A stretch of DNA of 64,000 bases from Abelmoschus esculentus (taxonomy: Eukaryota; Streptophyta; Magnoliopsida; Malvales; Malvaceae): the NCBI GenBank assembly GCA_035048815.1, contig JAUCBN010000025.1, forward strand, positions 12,486,501 to 12,550,500. Reading direction: 5' to 3'. The position numbers and the translations under genes are program-made. The notes under the pieces were generated by a model. The model did no database searches and was not told the DNA's origin. It saw only the letters and a list, made by a program, of their open reading frames with translations. Shown one piece after another: positions 21,886-34,204 of this stretch (the first letter of the stretch is position 1; each line of letters begins with the position of its first letter).

Positions 21886-21903
21886 TCCCCGGCAACGGCG
21901 CCA
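21886..21903 (-). other. Primer binding site, tRNA-Asp (A0), perfect
   Basis: The plus strand TCCCCGGCAACGGCGCCA equals the 18-base 3' end of plant tRNA-Asp. It lies 6 bases from the 5' LTR edge at 21910. Confidence 0.9.
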
Positions 21904-21909
21904 AAAACT

Positions 21910-23240
21910 TGTCGCGTGTCAAAAGTGCGCGTTTAGTGCAAGCGGACACATCGCAAGTAATAAGTGATAAGTATGTTATCGAGTTATCGTCTCCTCAAGG
22001 ACTGGTATACTTAATATGCTTCCTTTATCTCCTTGCTCTGTGGAAAGATAAAAGCACAAGTGAATTGGTGTGATTTATTTAAACTAAAATAATTGAATAA
22101 AAATAAAGAGTCGAAATATTAGAGAGAAAGATGGGCCAGGATCCAGTTGTATTGTATTGTGGACTTGATTGACTTGTCTTTATCCAATGCAATCACAAAT
22201 CTCTGCTTCGGCAGCACTGCAGTTTACTGCCTGGACAGCGATAACGCTGTCTGCCGCGGCAATCCCTTGCTCGTAGGCAGACATTACCAAAGTTCGGCAA
22301 AGTATCCTTGAATGACTCCGCTTATCCCTAAGTCAGAGTGTTGTTGATGACTAGTCCTTGATGATACCTCCCGGCGTGAACCAATTATACTGACCAACCA
22401 ATCTCACACTTCTTTTAGCCGCTGAAACTCTTAACCTATCCCTAGGCCGAGTTAGTATTTCGCGATTGAAACACCGTACATACCCCTTTCGTGAATCTAA
22501 CTCTCCCGAGCTTAGATAAATGGATTACTCACAAACTTCCCTCCCGGGCTTGAATGCAAGAACAAGGAATAACAAAGGATAAGCAAACCTTGATAATCTT
22601 TATTGCATTGAATAAACGACAAATTACAATCCCCTCTCACAAATACTCCACAACCTTCACCTAAACCCTATGAAGGTTTTAGAACATGATGGAGAGGAAG
22701 TAAAAAAGAATAGAAGTCGGCTCTCCCTATGTATTTCGATCTATGATACATTGGGTGGCTAGGTCTTTATATAGGCTAGACCTAGGGCAAACCTTTCCTA
22801 AGTAGAATACAACTTGGAGTAGGGAACAAGTCAAGTACATAATAATATTATATTTCCAAGTTTGAATTCGGCTAAGGGGGCTTTCCCGCGTGGTCTTCCT
22901 TTGGGCTTTTCCTTGTGCTAGCCAGCTCCGATTCTTGGGCTTCAAGTCCAAACACGTTCCTTAGATTTTTGTCTTTCCATCGCCTATCACTTTGCTTCTT
23001 GTCTTCCTGTTGTTGCCTCGGCATCAGGTCCTGCCTCGGCCTTGTCTCTGCCGCAGCAATGGTTTTCCTGCACAGATATAAAAACGCAGTAAAACATGCC
23101 TTTTTCTATAAATATTATCTATTTAAGTATAACTTCTAAATATATCACATTAAGCATATGCATTGGTTCAAGTGGGTGAATATTTGGTGATAAATGCCGA
23201 TAAAAGGAGTAGAAAGTGATAGTGTGTTGAGCACTTATCA
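21910..23240 (-). repeat. A0, sense 5' LTR
   Basis: 1331 bp, TGTCGCGTGTC to GAGCACTTATCA on the plus strand, matching 16146-17475. In sense it begins TGATAAGTGCTC and ends GACACGCGACA, the family ends. Confidence 0.9.
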
Positions 23241-24200
23241 GTCACATTCGTGACTTTACCTCTATCTGATTGCAAGTGGTGTATGCTAACCCGAGGCAAT
23301 CTAAGATGCCTCATAAAAGCCCTATTGAGAGGCTTCATCGGTATACGCCTAAGATCTTTTAAGGCTTAGGTGATGATGACCCGATCAAAGCTGATCAGTG
23401 GTTGCGTGACACGCAAAGAATCTTGAAACAGTTGAAGGAAACCCCACAGGATGACCTCGATTGCATTGTTTCCCTTCTAAAGTACAATGCAAAAGAGTGG
23501 TAGGAGACCATCGAGCTTGGGTTGGAACTGGAACTTCTGACTTGGGAAATCTTTTTGGAAGAGTTTCGGAAGAAGTATATAAGTGAGGTACACATGGATG
23601 AGATGAGAGACTAGTTTCTGCACTTAAACCAAGGAGAGCGATCATTGTTTTCTTATGAGAAAGAGTTTCTGTGGTTGAGCCACTATGCTCCGGAGTTGGT
23701 TTCTACCAAGGAGTTCAGTTGTAAGAGGTTTAGAAAAGGTTAAGAGTTGAGCTTCAGTTTCATGTGACAGCGGGTTCACTCAGGACTTTTGCGGAGTTAG
23801 CCAACAATGCAAAGGTTTTAGAAAGGCTTCAGGATGTGACACCTGTTATTACGGAGAATCCACAGGATCTTGGGGTGGAGACCCAAGACGTTGTAGGTTC
23901 TTCTCATTTTCCACATAGGAAACTTTGTGCCTTGAAGAGTTCAAAGAGGGTGTCTTATGAATAGTTATCGATGGTTGGTTCAAGCTCTAGACCGAGGACC
24001 CATAGGGGTTCTTTGTTATCTACTCCGGGAGGAAGTACTATTGGATTATTTTGAACGCCGCTTCCACCGGCTTGTGAGCATTGCGGTCGACATCACCTTA
24101 GAGTTTGTTTTCTGCTTCGAAGGGCTTGTTATCGGTGTCGTGAACCAGGACATATGGTGAAAGATTGTCCGGTTTTGGATGAGAGTATGTTAGATCGATA
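23241..24200 (+). pseudogene. Element B gag with zinc knuckle, degenerate
   Basis: Plus-strand frames broken by stops give a chromovirus-type capsid: ADQWLRDTQRILKQLKETPQ (near 23390), LEELLTWEIF-like sequence and EEFRKKYISEVHMDEMRD (near 23555-23612), then LNQGERSLFSYEKEFLWLSH. At 24127-24168 CYRCREPGHMVKDC fits C-x2-C-x4-H-x4-C exactly. At least five stops or shifts disrupt it. Its 5' part before the A0 insertion is 15963-16145. Confidence 0.75.
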
Positions 24201-25791
24201 TCTAAGAGTGGGTTCTTCGCGACATGTTTAGAGGGTTGCTAAAAGTAGAGCTAGGGTGCAATCAGCTCACTGTGGTGGAATACCTATGAGATCCACCGCT
24301 AGAGTTGACAGATGAGTGATTACTAGTCAGTTTGCTGCTCAAGTTGGAGATAAGAGTTCTGCTACCGAAGAGCTGTCAGGTAACCGTGTGTTGTCCCTGT
24401 TTTAGTTGTTGTTTGTTAGCTTGTGAATCTTCTGTTGGATGATAGATTGATCGTGGTTGAGCATGTGTTAAGTAGAATCTTAAGTGTGTTGGGTTGATTA
24501 ATAGTTAGTGTTGTACCTTTTGTTCGAAAGTCCTTATCGTAGATGGAGCATAGGAAAGGAGAGTAAGGGTTCTTGCGAACTTTTTGTAGTTACTCTCACT
24601 TCCTAGTTGTTAGGTTACCCGTTGCTTAGAGTAGCGTTAGGGGGCGATGGCTAGAAAAGGGTTATGAGTGTGAATGTCTTAGGACCTTAGTTGTTTCGAT
24701 TTAATTTTGTTGTCGGTAAGCATGTAAGAATCTTTATCTCATTAAGGAATGTCGTGCTTTGTAGTGACGATTCAACGAGTTTTTTACAGTGAGATGTCTT
24801 GGGATTGCAAAGTAGTTGCGGAGGTTTTGAATTCTAGGTCTTTAGGCTTAGAAGTGATAGGGGTAGGTGAAAATACCCTTAGAGAATAGTTGACCTTATC
24901 GTTGAATCATGGTTTGGACTACGATGAAAGTAAGGTCGGGTCAGTTGCTAGTGTTGTATCCTAGTAGCTTTTTTGGGTTTGAGCCTTAGGGTAACAATGA
25001 AAGATGGTTACTTAGTTCTCGATATCCATGATCGTCAGTGGATCGTAGCTTGTTAGTAATCTGGTAAGCTTGTTCGGGACATAGGTGGCGTGCGTGGTCA
25101 AGAAAGATGTTGTTAAGTGGTGTAGTAGTTTTTGAGCAGTTAAGATCAAGGTTGTGAGTAAGCTAGACGTTAACCGTAGGAGTGGATATTGATAAAGAAG
25201 CTACCAAAGTCTGTGTTTTGTCAGATAAGTTTGTATGTGCTTGTAGAGTTCGGATATGAAGTGGTCAAAAAGGAAATGTCTGGAATCTTGGGAATGGAGT
25301 TGTTAGCTTATTTGTTTAAGAGTTGATGCAGTTATGGTAATATTAGTATCTAGTAATGATGGATGTGGATATCAGAACCTTGTTTGTTGCAAGTAGTATT
25401 TGTCGTGGTGACGAAAAGTTGGATGAGCAAAGTGTTAAGCCTTATTTTGTTATGTTGAGACCAAGGAGATAGGTCGTCATCTTTGTTTTTTGCAAGAACG
25501 ATGATGTTTAGAGGGCAAGAAGGAGAGTCACGCTTTTACTTTAGCTTGTGTAGTAGTGCATCGGTTCAGTTGAGACAAGTTTGTAGTTTCTTGTAAGGAT
25601 GCAAGTGGTGGTCGTTATAGTGTTAGAATTTCGGTAGTAGTTGATCAGTCCTAGTCGGTTTAGTGTTTGGCTGTTAAAGGATGGTTCAATGAAGAATCTA
25701 TATTTTGGGTTATTCTTAGAAGAGTTGTGTGTAGCTAGACCAATTTGGTTACTTCTCCTTACTCCGTTTAAATTTCGAGATGAAATTCTTT
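24201..25791 (+). other. Element B internal sequence without recognisable pol
   Basis: 1.6 kb with stops in all frames. I see no protease, RT or integrase motif. It has the GT-rich composition of old retrotransposon interior and ends with AATTTCGAGATGAAATTCTT (25770-25789), typical of the sequence before a chromovirus 3' LTR. Confidence 0.5.
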
Positions 25792-25804
25792 AAGGATAAG
25801 AGAG
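25792..25804 (+). other. Polypurine tract, element B
   Basis: AAGGATAAGAGAG lies immediately upstream of the 3' LTR start at 25806. It marks plus-strand priming and fixes B as a forward element. Confidence 0.7.
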
Positions 25805-25805
25805 T

Positions 25806-26010
25806 TGTAACGACCCGGTTTTACCAGGTCAACACCGGGCGTTGACTCGAGCCATGGATCATCAAGTCGGGCCCATGTTTGAGCTTATGGGTTCGCGATG
25901 GGCCTCAGCTTTGCTTGTTGGGATTGGCTTTTGGATTTGGGTTGGATGACGAGATGTTAGTGAAGGGAAAAGGAGTAATTTTCCTTCCCATTCACTTAAT
26001 GACCAACTAC
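25806..26010 (+). repeat. Element B, 3' LTR, first segment
   Basis: TGTAACGACCCGG onward, matching 13562-13770 apart from small indels. It is interrupted at 26010 by A1. Target flanks are ACTAC (26006-26010) and ACTAT (49838-49842). Confidence 0.9.
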
Positions 26011-27334
26011 TGATAAGTGCTCAACTGACTATCACTTTCTAAAACTTTTATGGGCATTAATCACCAAATATACACCCAATCGGACCAATGTATAAACTCA
26101 ATGTGATATATTTAGAAGTCAAGCTCATAGAGATAATATTTACAAAAAAAGCACGTTTTACTGCGTTTTTATATCTGTGCAGGAAAACTAGTGTTGCGGC
26201 AGCAACAAGGCCGAGGCAGGACCTGATGCTGAGGCAGCAGCTGAAAGACAAGAAGCAAGACTATAGGCGATTGGAAGATAAAAATCCAAGGGACGTGTCT
26301 GGACTTAAAGCCCATGAATTGGAACTGGCTAGCATAAGGAAAAGCCCAAGACAAGACCACGCGGGAAAGCCCCCTTAGCCGAATTAAACTTGGAAATATT
26401 TTAATTATGTACTTGACTTGTTCCCTACTCCAAGTTGCATTCTACTTAGGAAAGGTTTGCCCTAGGTCTAGCCTATATAAAGACCTAGCCGTCCAATGTA
26501 TTAGACGGGAAAACCTAGGTAGAGAGAGCCGAATTCTAAACTTGTTTTCTTTCTCCCCATTATGTTCTAAACCTTCTTAGGTGTTAGCTGAAGGTTGTTT
26601 AGTATATGTGAGAGGAGATTGTACATTGTCTTTGTTTCAATGCAATAAAATTATCAAGGTTTGCTTATCCTTTGTTATTCCTTGTTCACGCATCCAAGCT
26701 CAGGAGAGAAGTTTGTGAGTAATCTATTTATCTAAGCTCGGGAGAGTTAGATTCACGAAAGGGGTAAGTACGGTGTTTCAATCGCGAAATACTAACTCGG
26801 CCTAGGGATAGGTTAAGAGTTTCAGCGGATAAAAGAAGTGTGAGATCGGTTGGTGAGTATAATTGGTTCACGCCGGGAGGTATCATCAAGGACTAGTCAT
26901 CAACAACACTCTGACTTAGGGATAAGTGGAGTCATTCAAGGACACTTTGCCGAACTTTGGTGAAGTCCAACCACGAGCAAGGGATTGCCGCGGCGGACAG
27001 TATCGTCACTGCCAAGGCAGTAATCTGCAGTGCTGCCGAGGCGGTGATATACGATTGCATTGAGCAGAGACAAGTCAATCAAATCCACAATACAACGCAA
27101 CTGGATCCTGACCCATCTCTCTCTATTATTCAATCTCTTTACTTTTACTTAGTTATTTTAATTTAGATAAACCAAACTCAATCACTTGTGTTTTTAATTT
27201 TCTATAGAACAAGAAGACGAAGAAGACATATTAAGTCTACCAGTCCCTGTGGAGACGATAATCCGATAATTACTTATCACTTATTACTTTCGATGTGTCC
27301 ACTTGCACTAAACGCGCACTTTTGACACGCGACA
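26011..27334 (+). repeat. A1, 5' LTR
   Basis: 1324 bp, TGATAAGTGCTC to GACACGCGACA. TATATAAA at 26474-26481 and AATAAA at 26644-26649 suggest U3-R-U5 boundaries in that order. Palindromes of the CTGCC-NN-GGCAG type include 27009-27020. Confidence 0.9.
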
Positions 27335-27340
27335 AGTTTT

Positions 27341-27358
27341 TGGCGCCGTTGGCGGGGA
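27341..27358 (+). other. Primer binding site, tRNA-Asp type (A1)
   Basis: TGGCGCCGTTGGCGGGGA, one mismatch to the complement of the tRNA-Asp 3' end, 6 bases after the LTR. Confidence 0.85.
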
Positions 27359-27432
27359 CTGGCAACTAAATTTTGTTTTCTTTATTTTCTTGTTCCTTTT
27401 TATTTTTATTTTACTTTTGTTTTTCTTGGTTT

Positions 27433-29883
27433 ATGACCAGGGCCAACCCAACCAACCCTTTGTACGAGTTAGATCCAGAGATCGAAAGAACAAGGCAAAG
27501 GTTGAGGAGACAAATCCAAGAAGCCATGGCAGATCACCCGACAGGACAAAACTTACCTGCCGGCAATGGAGGTCTTCCGCCGCCACCAGGGTCGCGGCAG
27601 CTCACTGTCAGGGACTTCCTGGAAGAGGACTTAAATGGATTAAACCCACGAGTCGCTACACCGGAGATAGAAGCAGCCCACTTTGAACTGAAACCTGTCA
27701 TGTTCAATATGCTTAACACTATTGGACAATTTGGTGGGTCTGTAACTGAAGACGCAAGGCAGCACCTCAAGTCTTTCATGGAGATTTACAACTCTTTTAA
27801 AATCCAAGAAGTCTATGAAGATGTCTTGCGATTGAAGTTATTCCCTTATTCACTGAGGGATAGGGCGAAAGCTTGGTTAAATAGCATTCTAGCATGATCT
27901 ATTGGATCTTTGAGTGAACTCTGCCGTGATTTTATTACTCGTTTTAACCCTACAAACTTATATGATAGAATTCGTAATGAAATCACTTCATTTCGATAGG
28001 CAGATGACGAACCTATGTACGAGGCATGGGAGCGCTATAGGGAGTTACTGCACAAGTGTCCTTTGCATGGATTTCCTCTATGGACACAAGTGACCATGTT
28101 TTACAATGCCACGAATGCCCCGACAAGGATGATGTTAGATGCCTCGGAAAACGGAACACTCCTTGATAAAGCACCTGAGGAAGCTATCAAAATATTAAAC
28201 AAACTCGCAAAGAATGATTTTCAATTTCCTACATCTAGGCGAGGAGGAGTAAGACGCCAAGCCACGGTAAATGAATTAGATACATCAAATTCAGTGGCAA
28301 CACAATTGGCCTCTCTTACAAAAATGGTTCAAAATCTACAGTTACAGCAAAATACCCGTGAGGTCAAGGTAATTGATTCTTATTGTGAATTATGTGGAGG
28401 TAACCACAGTTCCTCTGATTGCATGAATCAAGAAACCGGTATGTATGTTGGGAACTATAACCGCAACTATATGATGTCCAACACATACAATCCCTCATGG
28501 AAGAGGCATCCAAACCTATCATGTAGCAACCCTAACAATGCCTTAAACCCAATCACCCAACCTTCAGGATTTCAGCAACCGATGCAACAACTGCCACAGC
28601 AGTAGACCCAACAATCAATGTCGCAGCAGCAGATGCAGCAGCAACCGGTAAGTTCACTGGAAAATACGCTTAAAGCCTTTATGATGAAAACTGAGTCATA
28701 CATGGCGGAGAACAGTAATTTCATAAAAAGGACAAACGCTTTTATGAATAGAACTGAGATGAGGTTGCAAAATCAAGAAGCGGCCATTAAAACGCTAGAA
28801 ACTCAGGTTAGGCAGTTTGCTCAAAACATAAACACTAGACCACAAGGAGGACTACCTAGCAATACTGAAGTTGCTAAGGTAATGGGCCATGAACAGTGTA
28901 AAGCCATTACTACCAGGAGTGATTTACACCTGAAGGAAAAGATTCCACCAAGCCAAATCCAATCAGCGGATCCAGCAAAAGAAGAGGCGGAGCAAACTGA
29001 TTTTGATAACACTGCCCCGGCAGAAAGCACTACAGCTCCTAAGCAGCCTGCCGAGGCAGCGACAACTCCAGTGGTGCCAGGTATTAAATTCCAAACTAAA
29101 GAACCCTTGGATGAGATGAGACCACCACCACCTTTCCCACAAAGGTTGAAAAAGCAAAAACAGGACCAGCAGTTCAAGAAATTTCTTGACATCTTGAAGC
29201 AAGTCCACATTAGCATACCATTCGTAGAGGCAATTGAACAAATGCCTAATTACGCCAAGTTCTTAAAGGACATGGTGTCAAAGAGGAAACGAATAGGTGA
29301 GTTTGAAACAGTGGCTGCTACCGAGGGATGCATGGCAATGCTGCACATTCGCATGCCACCGAAATTAAAGGATCTTGGTTGCTTTATCATTCCTTGTGCT
29401 ATATGTAAAAATTATGAAGGTAAGGCCCTATGCGACCTTGGAGCAAGCATAAATCTAATGCCCAAATCAGTCTTTCAAAAGCTTGGAATAGGAAGGGCAA
29501 AACCTACAATAGTTATGCTCCAACTAGCGGATCGATCCTATGTGCAACCCGAAGGCAAAATCGAGGACATACTGGTAAGAGTTGATAAGTTTATTTTTCT
29601 TGCTGATTTTCTTGTCCTTGATTGTGAAGCAAATGAGAATGCACCGATCATCCTTGGGAGACTTTTCCTTGCAACTGGACGTACCCTAATTGACGTGGAA
29701 AAAGGAGAGTTGACAATGAGGGTCAATGACCAACAAGTCAAACTCAACACATTCCACAACTTAAAAAAATATGATGATCCAGAGGAATGCAAGGCCATCC
29801 ACACAGTAGACACTAAAATCTCCTGCCTTAGTAGTCTGCTCGGCAGGATATTTGGCAAAAAGATTAAGCCCAAGGTGGATGGA
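27433..29883 (+). pseudogene. Gag-protease of A1, three nonsense changes
   Basis: ATG at 27433 (MTRANPTNPLYELD). Gag motifs are FELKPVMFNMLNTIGQFGG, LRLKLFPYSLRDRAKAWLN and ELCRDFITRFNPTNLYDRI, then knuckle CELCGGNHSSSDC and a Gln-rich tail. The protease has ALCDLGASINLMP (Asp codon 29434-29436) and a shortened LGRLFLAT. In-frame stops fall near 27895, 28000 and 28603 where A3 has sense codons. The frame resumes after the solo LTR at 31171 and ends at TAA 31275-31277 (ACSPPVT), the same end as A3. No RT follows. Confidence 0.85.
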
Positions 29884-31170
29884 TGATAAGTGCTCAACTC
29901 ACTATCACTTTTTACTCCTTTTATGGGCATTAATCACGAAATATACACCCACTCGGACCAATGCATGTGCTTAATGTGATATATTTATAAGTTAAGCTCT
30001 TAGAGATAATATTCACAGAAAAGGCACGTTTTACTGCGTTTTCATATCTGTGCAGGAGAACCAGTGCCGAGGCAGCAGTAGAAAGATAGGAAGCAAGACT
30101 ATAGGCGACGGAAAGATAAAAATACAAGGAACGTGTATGGACTCAAAGCCCATGAATCGGAGCTGGCTAGCACAAGGAAAAGCCCAAGGCAAGACCACGC
30201 GGGAAAGCCCCTTAGCCGAAGTAAACTTGGAAATATTTTAATTATGTACTTGACTTGTTCCCTACTCCAAGTTGTATTCTACTTAGGAAAGGTTTGCCCT
30301 AGGTCTAGCATATATAAAGACCTAGCTACCCAATGTATTAGACACGGAATACCTAGGGAGAGAGCCGAATTCTATACTTGTCCTCTTTCTCTCCATTATG
30401 TTCTAAACCTTCTTAGGGATTAGGTGAAGGTTGTCGAGCATATGTGAGAGGAGATTGTACTTTGTCTTTGATTCAATGCAATAAAAGTTATCAAGGTTTG
30501 CTTATCCTTTGTTATTCCTTGTTCTCGCATTCAAGCTCAGGAGAGAAGTTTGTGAGTAATCCATTTATCTAAGCTCGGGAGAGTTAGATTCATGAAAGGG
30601 GTAAGTACGGTGTTTCAATCGCGAAATACTAACTCGGCCTAGGGATAGGTTAAGAGTTTCAACGGCTAAAAGAAGTGTGAGACTTGTTGGTGAGTATAAT
30701 TGGTTCACGCCGGGAGGTATCATCAAGGACTAGTCAACAACAGCACTCTGACTTAGGGATAAGCGGAGTCATTCAAGGTCACTTTGCCGAACTTTTGTAA
30801 AGTCTACCCACGAGCAAGGGATTGTCGTGGCAGACAGTATCGTCGCTGCCAAGGCAGTAAACTGCAGTGCTGCCGAGGCAGTGATATACGATTTCATTGA
30901 GCAGAGACAAGTCAATCAATTCCACAATACAACGCAACTGGATCCTGACCCTTCTCTCTCTATTATTCCAACTCTTTACTTTTATTTAGTTATTTTAGTT
31001 TAGATAAATCAACTCAATCACTGGTGTTTTTACTTTTCTACAAAACAAGAAGGTGAAGAAGACATATTAAGTATACCAGTCCCTGTGGAGACGATAATCC
31101 GATAATTACTTATCACTTATTACTTTTGATGTGTCCACTTGCACTAAACGCGCACTTTTGACATGCGACA
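29884..31170 (+). mobile_element. Solo LTR A4 with perfect ATGGA target duplication
   Basis: 1287 bp, TGATAAGTGCTC to GACATGCGACA. It is flanked by ATGGA at 29879-29883 and at 31171-31175. It lies in the 3' end of A1 gag-protease. The absence of any internal sequence points to LTR-LTR recombination after insertion. Confidence 0.92.
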
Positions 31171-31277
31171 ATGGACACACAGCAAAAGGGAGTGACCCAC
31201 AACCGATTCAGAATTCGGGCCAACGGGAGAGATTCATCTTGGGAGATGCATTTGCATGCTCTCCACCAGTAACATAA

Positions 31278-31765
31278 TCTTCTCCCTTTTTCATATTAAT
31301 ATATTAAGATTAGTTAAGTTTATTTTTATTTCTCTAATTTGTTTTTACTTTAAGTACTTTTTACTTTTGTGTTTGATTTCTATTTAGGATAATAAGAAAG
31401 AATAAAGGAGAAGAAATTCAAAAAGGAATTCTGCCGAGGCAATAAAACAGTGTCAGGGCCGCAGTAGTCTCAACGGGCAGAACAGTGTAACGGCTAGTCT
31501 GCCAAGATTCCTGCCGCAGCAGAAAAGGAAACGACAGTAAAGAATAATAGTTACAAAACGGCTAGTGGCTCCAAACGATCACAAGGCCGAGGCCTATATA
31601 AGAAACCCTCTCCTCTTGAACTATTCACTCTTGCTTTCTTGTTTTCTTTAGAATTCTTAACAATCTTCCTCTCACAATACTTTTCTGCCTACTCACAATT
31701 CTCCGCGATATTGCCAGATTTTATTCAAGAAAACCTCCAAGAAAAAAAATCTCTCACAAATCTTG
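31278..31765 (+). other. A1 spacer between gag-protease and ORF3
   Basis: No open frame. Contains CTGCCGAGGCA and CTGCCGCAGCAG (31511-31522) palindromes and GGCCGAGGCCTATATAAG (near 31582-31600), a TATA-like site about 170 bases upstream of the ORF3 ATG. The same arrangement is found in A0 and A3, so it may drive a separate ORF3 transcript. Confidence 0.5.
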
Positions 31766-33290
31766 ATGGCCACGTACAAGCGATTTGCCCCAGCCAACGT
31801 TGAAGATCGTTTCAACCGATCTTTCATCGCTTGGGAATTGTGGGAAGAACAAGGTTTCCAGCATGCGGATGAGGAAAACTACGGCATTGTGCATTATCTT
31901 TTTGACAGAATCAAGTAACAAGATTGGGAAATTTTCTGTCTCCCACCTGCCCAGGCGAATACTACAATTGTGCGGGAATTCTATGCGCACGGGCCCAGCA
32001 AAGACTCCCTCTTTGCTCACTGCCGCGGCAAGCCGGTCCAATTAGATGCTGAGACCATCAACGACTTCTACGGCCTCACTCCACGCAGTGATGTTCACGC
32101 TGAATTCATGGAGGATATCACTGCCGAGGACTACGAGCTAATCAAAGATGATCTTTGTTACGTAAATACTCCATGGGAAACCGGTACCCATAGAGGATCC
32201 GTAACAAGACAAAGCCTAAAGCCCGAGGCCAAGATGTGGAATACCTTTATCAAGCGACGCCTCATCCCCATGTCCCACAATAGCACGGTGGATCGCAAAA
32301 GATTGATGCTTATCCAATCAATCATCAACAAGAGGACCATCAATGTTGGAGAGATCATCCTACGAGAAATTCACGAGTGTGGTAAGAAAGATAAAGGACC
32401 ATTGTATTTCCCATATTTGATCACGGGTTTATGTGTTGTTGCAGGTGTGCCCATTGAAGAGACGGACGAATACACGCCCCCACGACGAGGATGGACCAGG
32501 GACTTCTATCACAAAGTCATGCAGATCACGCAGGCAGAGCCAGTCCAAGCAACGCCCCAGCAGTTCACAGCTGATACTGCTGCCGGGGCCCAGTACACGA
32601 CAGACATGCCCGATACTGCCCACACCTCTGCCGCAGCAGACCCGTACCAGGAGATTTTGCAAAGGATGGCAGCAATGGACCTCAGACAACAAAGGTACAT
32701 AGAGTACCAAAGAGATTTCAATGGCACCTTAGCCCAGATGCTGCTGCAAGCTTTTCCGAACCAAGAAGCGCAATTTCTGGAGTTTCCCAGCAACATGTTC
32801 GTTACAGCCGCCCCTTACAAAGAAACTACACCAACCCCGGGAGGACCAAGGTCGTTCTTCCATGCGGACCCTCAGCCCCAATACCAGGCTGTCGGCCCAT
32901 CCAGGGCAGCGGATTCTGCCGCGGCCTCGTCTGCCAGCAGAAGACCATCCAAGCGGAGGGCCGTTTTCAGCACTCCACCCCGATCACCAATTATCATGGG
33001 TAGTCTATCAGCCGAGATAGATGCCTATGTACACCAAAGCTCCACCGCAGCCGGACCAAGTACACACCACACCGGGGGAGCCTCGAGGAACGGACATAAT
33101 GATAACCGAAGAGATGGCCGACGTAGAAGAAGGAGAAGAGGTGGAGGCCCCAATGCAACGGACACCACCCACACGAGTCCAACCACCCCGGCAAGCAAAA
33201 GCTCAACCATCGCCTTCACCAAGGACCAAGCAATCGGCAGCAAGGCCAAGGAGAAAAATTGTTACAAACAGCTCTTCGGAGTCGCTTTAA
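31766..33290 (+). pseudogene. ORF3 of A1, one stop and one frameshift
   Basis: ATG 31766 (MATYKRFAPANVED). A stop where tyrosine is expected (DRIK-stop near 31916) and a frameshift near 33080 break it; the C-terminus then reads TDIMITEEMADVEEGEEVEAP in another frame and ends NSSSESL at 33290. Otherwise it is colinear with ORF3 of A0, including the basic RRPSKRR and the acidic stretch. Confidence 0.85.
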
Positions 33291-34204
33291 ATTTTTCTTT
33301 CTTTTCATATATTAAATATCACTTGCTGTTACTGTTTTACATGTTGCTTATTTCATATTTGTGTTGCCCACTTATTTCTTCAAATATAAAGCATTGAGGA
33401 CAACGCTTGGTTTGAGTTTAGGGGTGCAGATTCCCTACCAAGGCAGCAATCTACTGCCGCGGCCTTGCCAAAAAGGAAGTATTACAATGATTTTTTTTTA
33501 TGCTCCCCGCCTTACTTGAATTAACTGCCCACACTTTTGCACTGCTTATCATCAGTATTGCCTTAGTTTATTCTTTAAGGCTATAGAAATCTTTCTCCTT
33601 ACCATGATTAGGTTCTGTTAAGAAGGTTTAACCTTAGGATACTTAAGGATGAAAACTTAGAATCTTACTATAGGAAGAACTTTAAACACTTTTGGGACTT
33701 GTTGGATTATAGGAATTCTTTTATTGAACTTAGGTGATAAAGACTTAGATTTTGGGAAAGTAACTAGAGGTGCCTATCACCGGCTCTAGAAAGTCTCTTC
33801 TTCATGCTAGAGGTGCCCGAAATTGGCTCTAGTATGCTTTAAGAAATATCAAAAAGAAAGAAAAATTTAGTGAAGGGAAAAATACAATCCTTGAGTTGCC
33901 CGAAATTGGCTCAAGAATTGGTTGTTTAGAAAAGAAGAGAACACTTAACCAAATTCTACTTGTCTTGAACATAAAGTTTATCTAAGAAAGCCTTTAATCA
34001 AACTGTACACAAAAACGCACACACTCACAATTCTTATAGTTTGTTTCTAGGTAAACCCTTGGGTGGCCGAAAGGTTAAGATTAAAGAATAGGCCTAGTTA
34101 TGGTGGGGAGAATAAATGCAAATGTAAGACCAAGAGAGAGTAGAGTTCGGCAAATTGATGGTTTGCATTGCTTGAAGACAAGGAATAGTTCGAGTTTGGG
34201 GGTG
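33291..34204 (+). promoter_or_regulatory. A1 3' untranslated region: dual polypurine modules and three hairpins
   Basis: Internal module: hairpin 33390-33407 (core TTGAGGACAA) then AGTTTAGGGGTG (33415-33426). Hairpins: 33764-33789 and 33807-33832 with stem CTAGAG/CTCTAG, and 33890-33915 with stem CTTGAG/CTCAAG. Terminal tract AGTTTGGGGGTG is at 34193-34204, directly before the 3' LTR; its preceding hairpin has decayed here (CTTGAAGACAAGGAAT). Confidence 0.75.

Larger units (their letters stand above)
16146..23240 (-). mobile_element. Element A0: A-family Athila-like element, reverse
   Basis: 7.1 kb with LTRs at both ends (16146-17475 and 21910-23240). It sits in B internal sequence. The target flanks are GTTGC on the left and GTCAC on the right; the uninterrupted site near 60176-60182 reads GTCGC, so the duplication is GTCGC with one change on each side. 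Sense order is 5' LTR, perfect tRNA-Asp primer site, ORF1 (gag knuckle plus RT scraps), spacer, ORF3, internal polypurine module, three hairpins, terminal polypurine module, 3' LTR. No integrase or RNase H. Confidence 0.9.

Noticed and set aside
27373..27432. In-frame hydrophobic leader before gag in A1 (also at 40177 and 49333)
   Set aside because: The upstream start is TTG, not ATG; the T-rich leader naturally reads as Phe/Leu. The ATG at 27433 is the better start.
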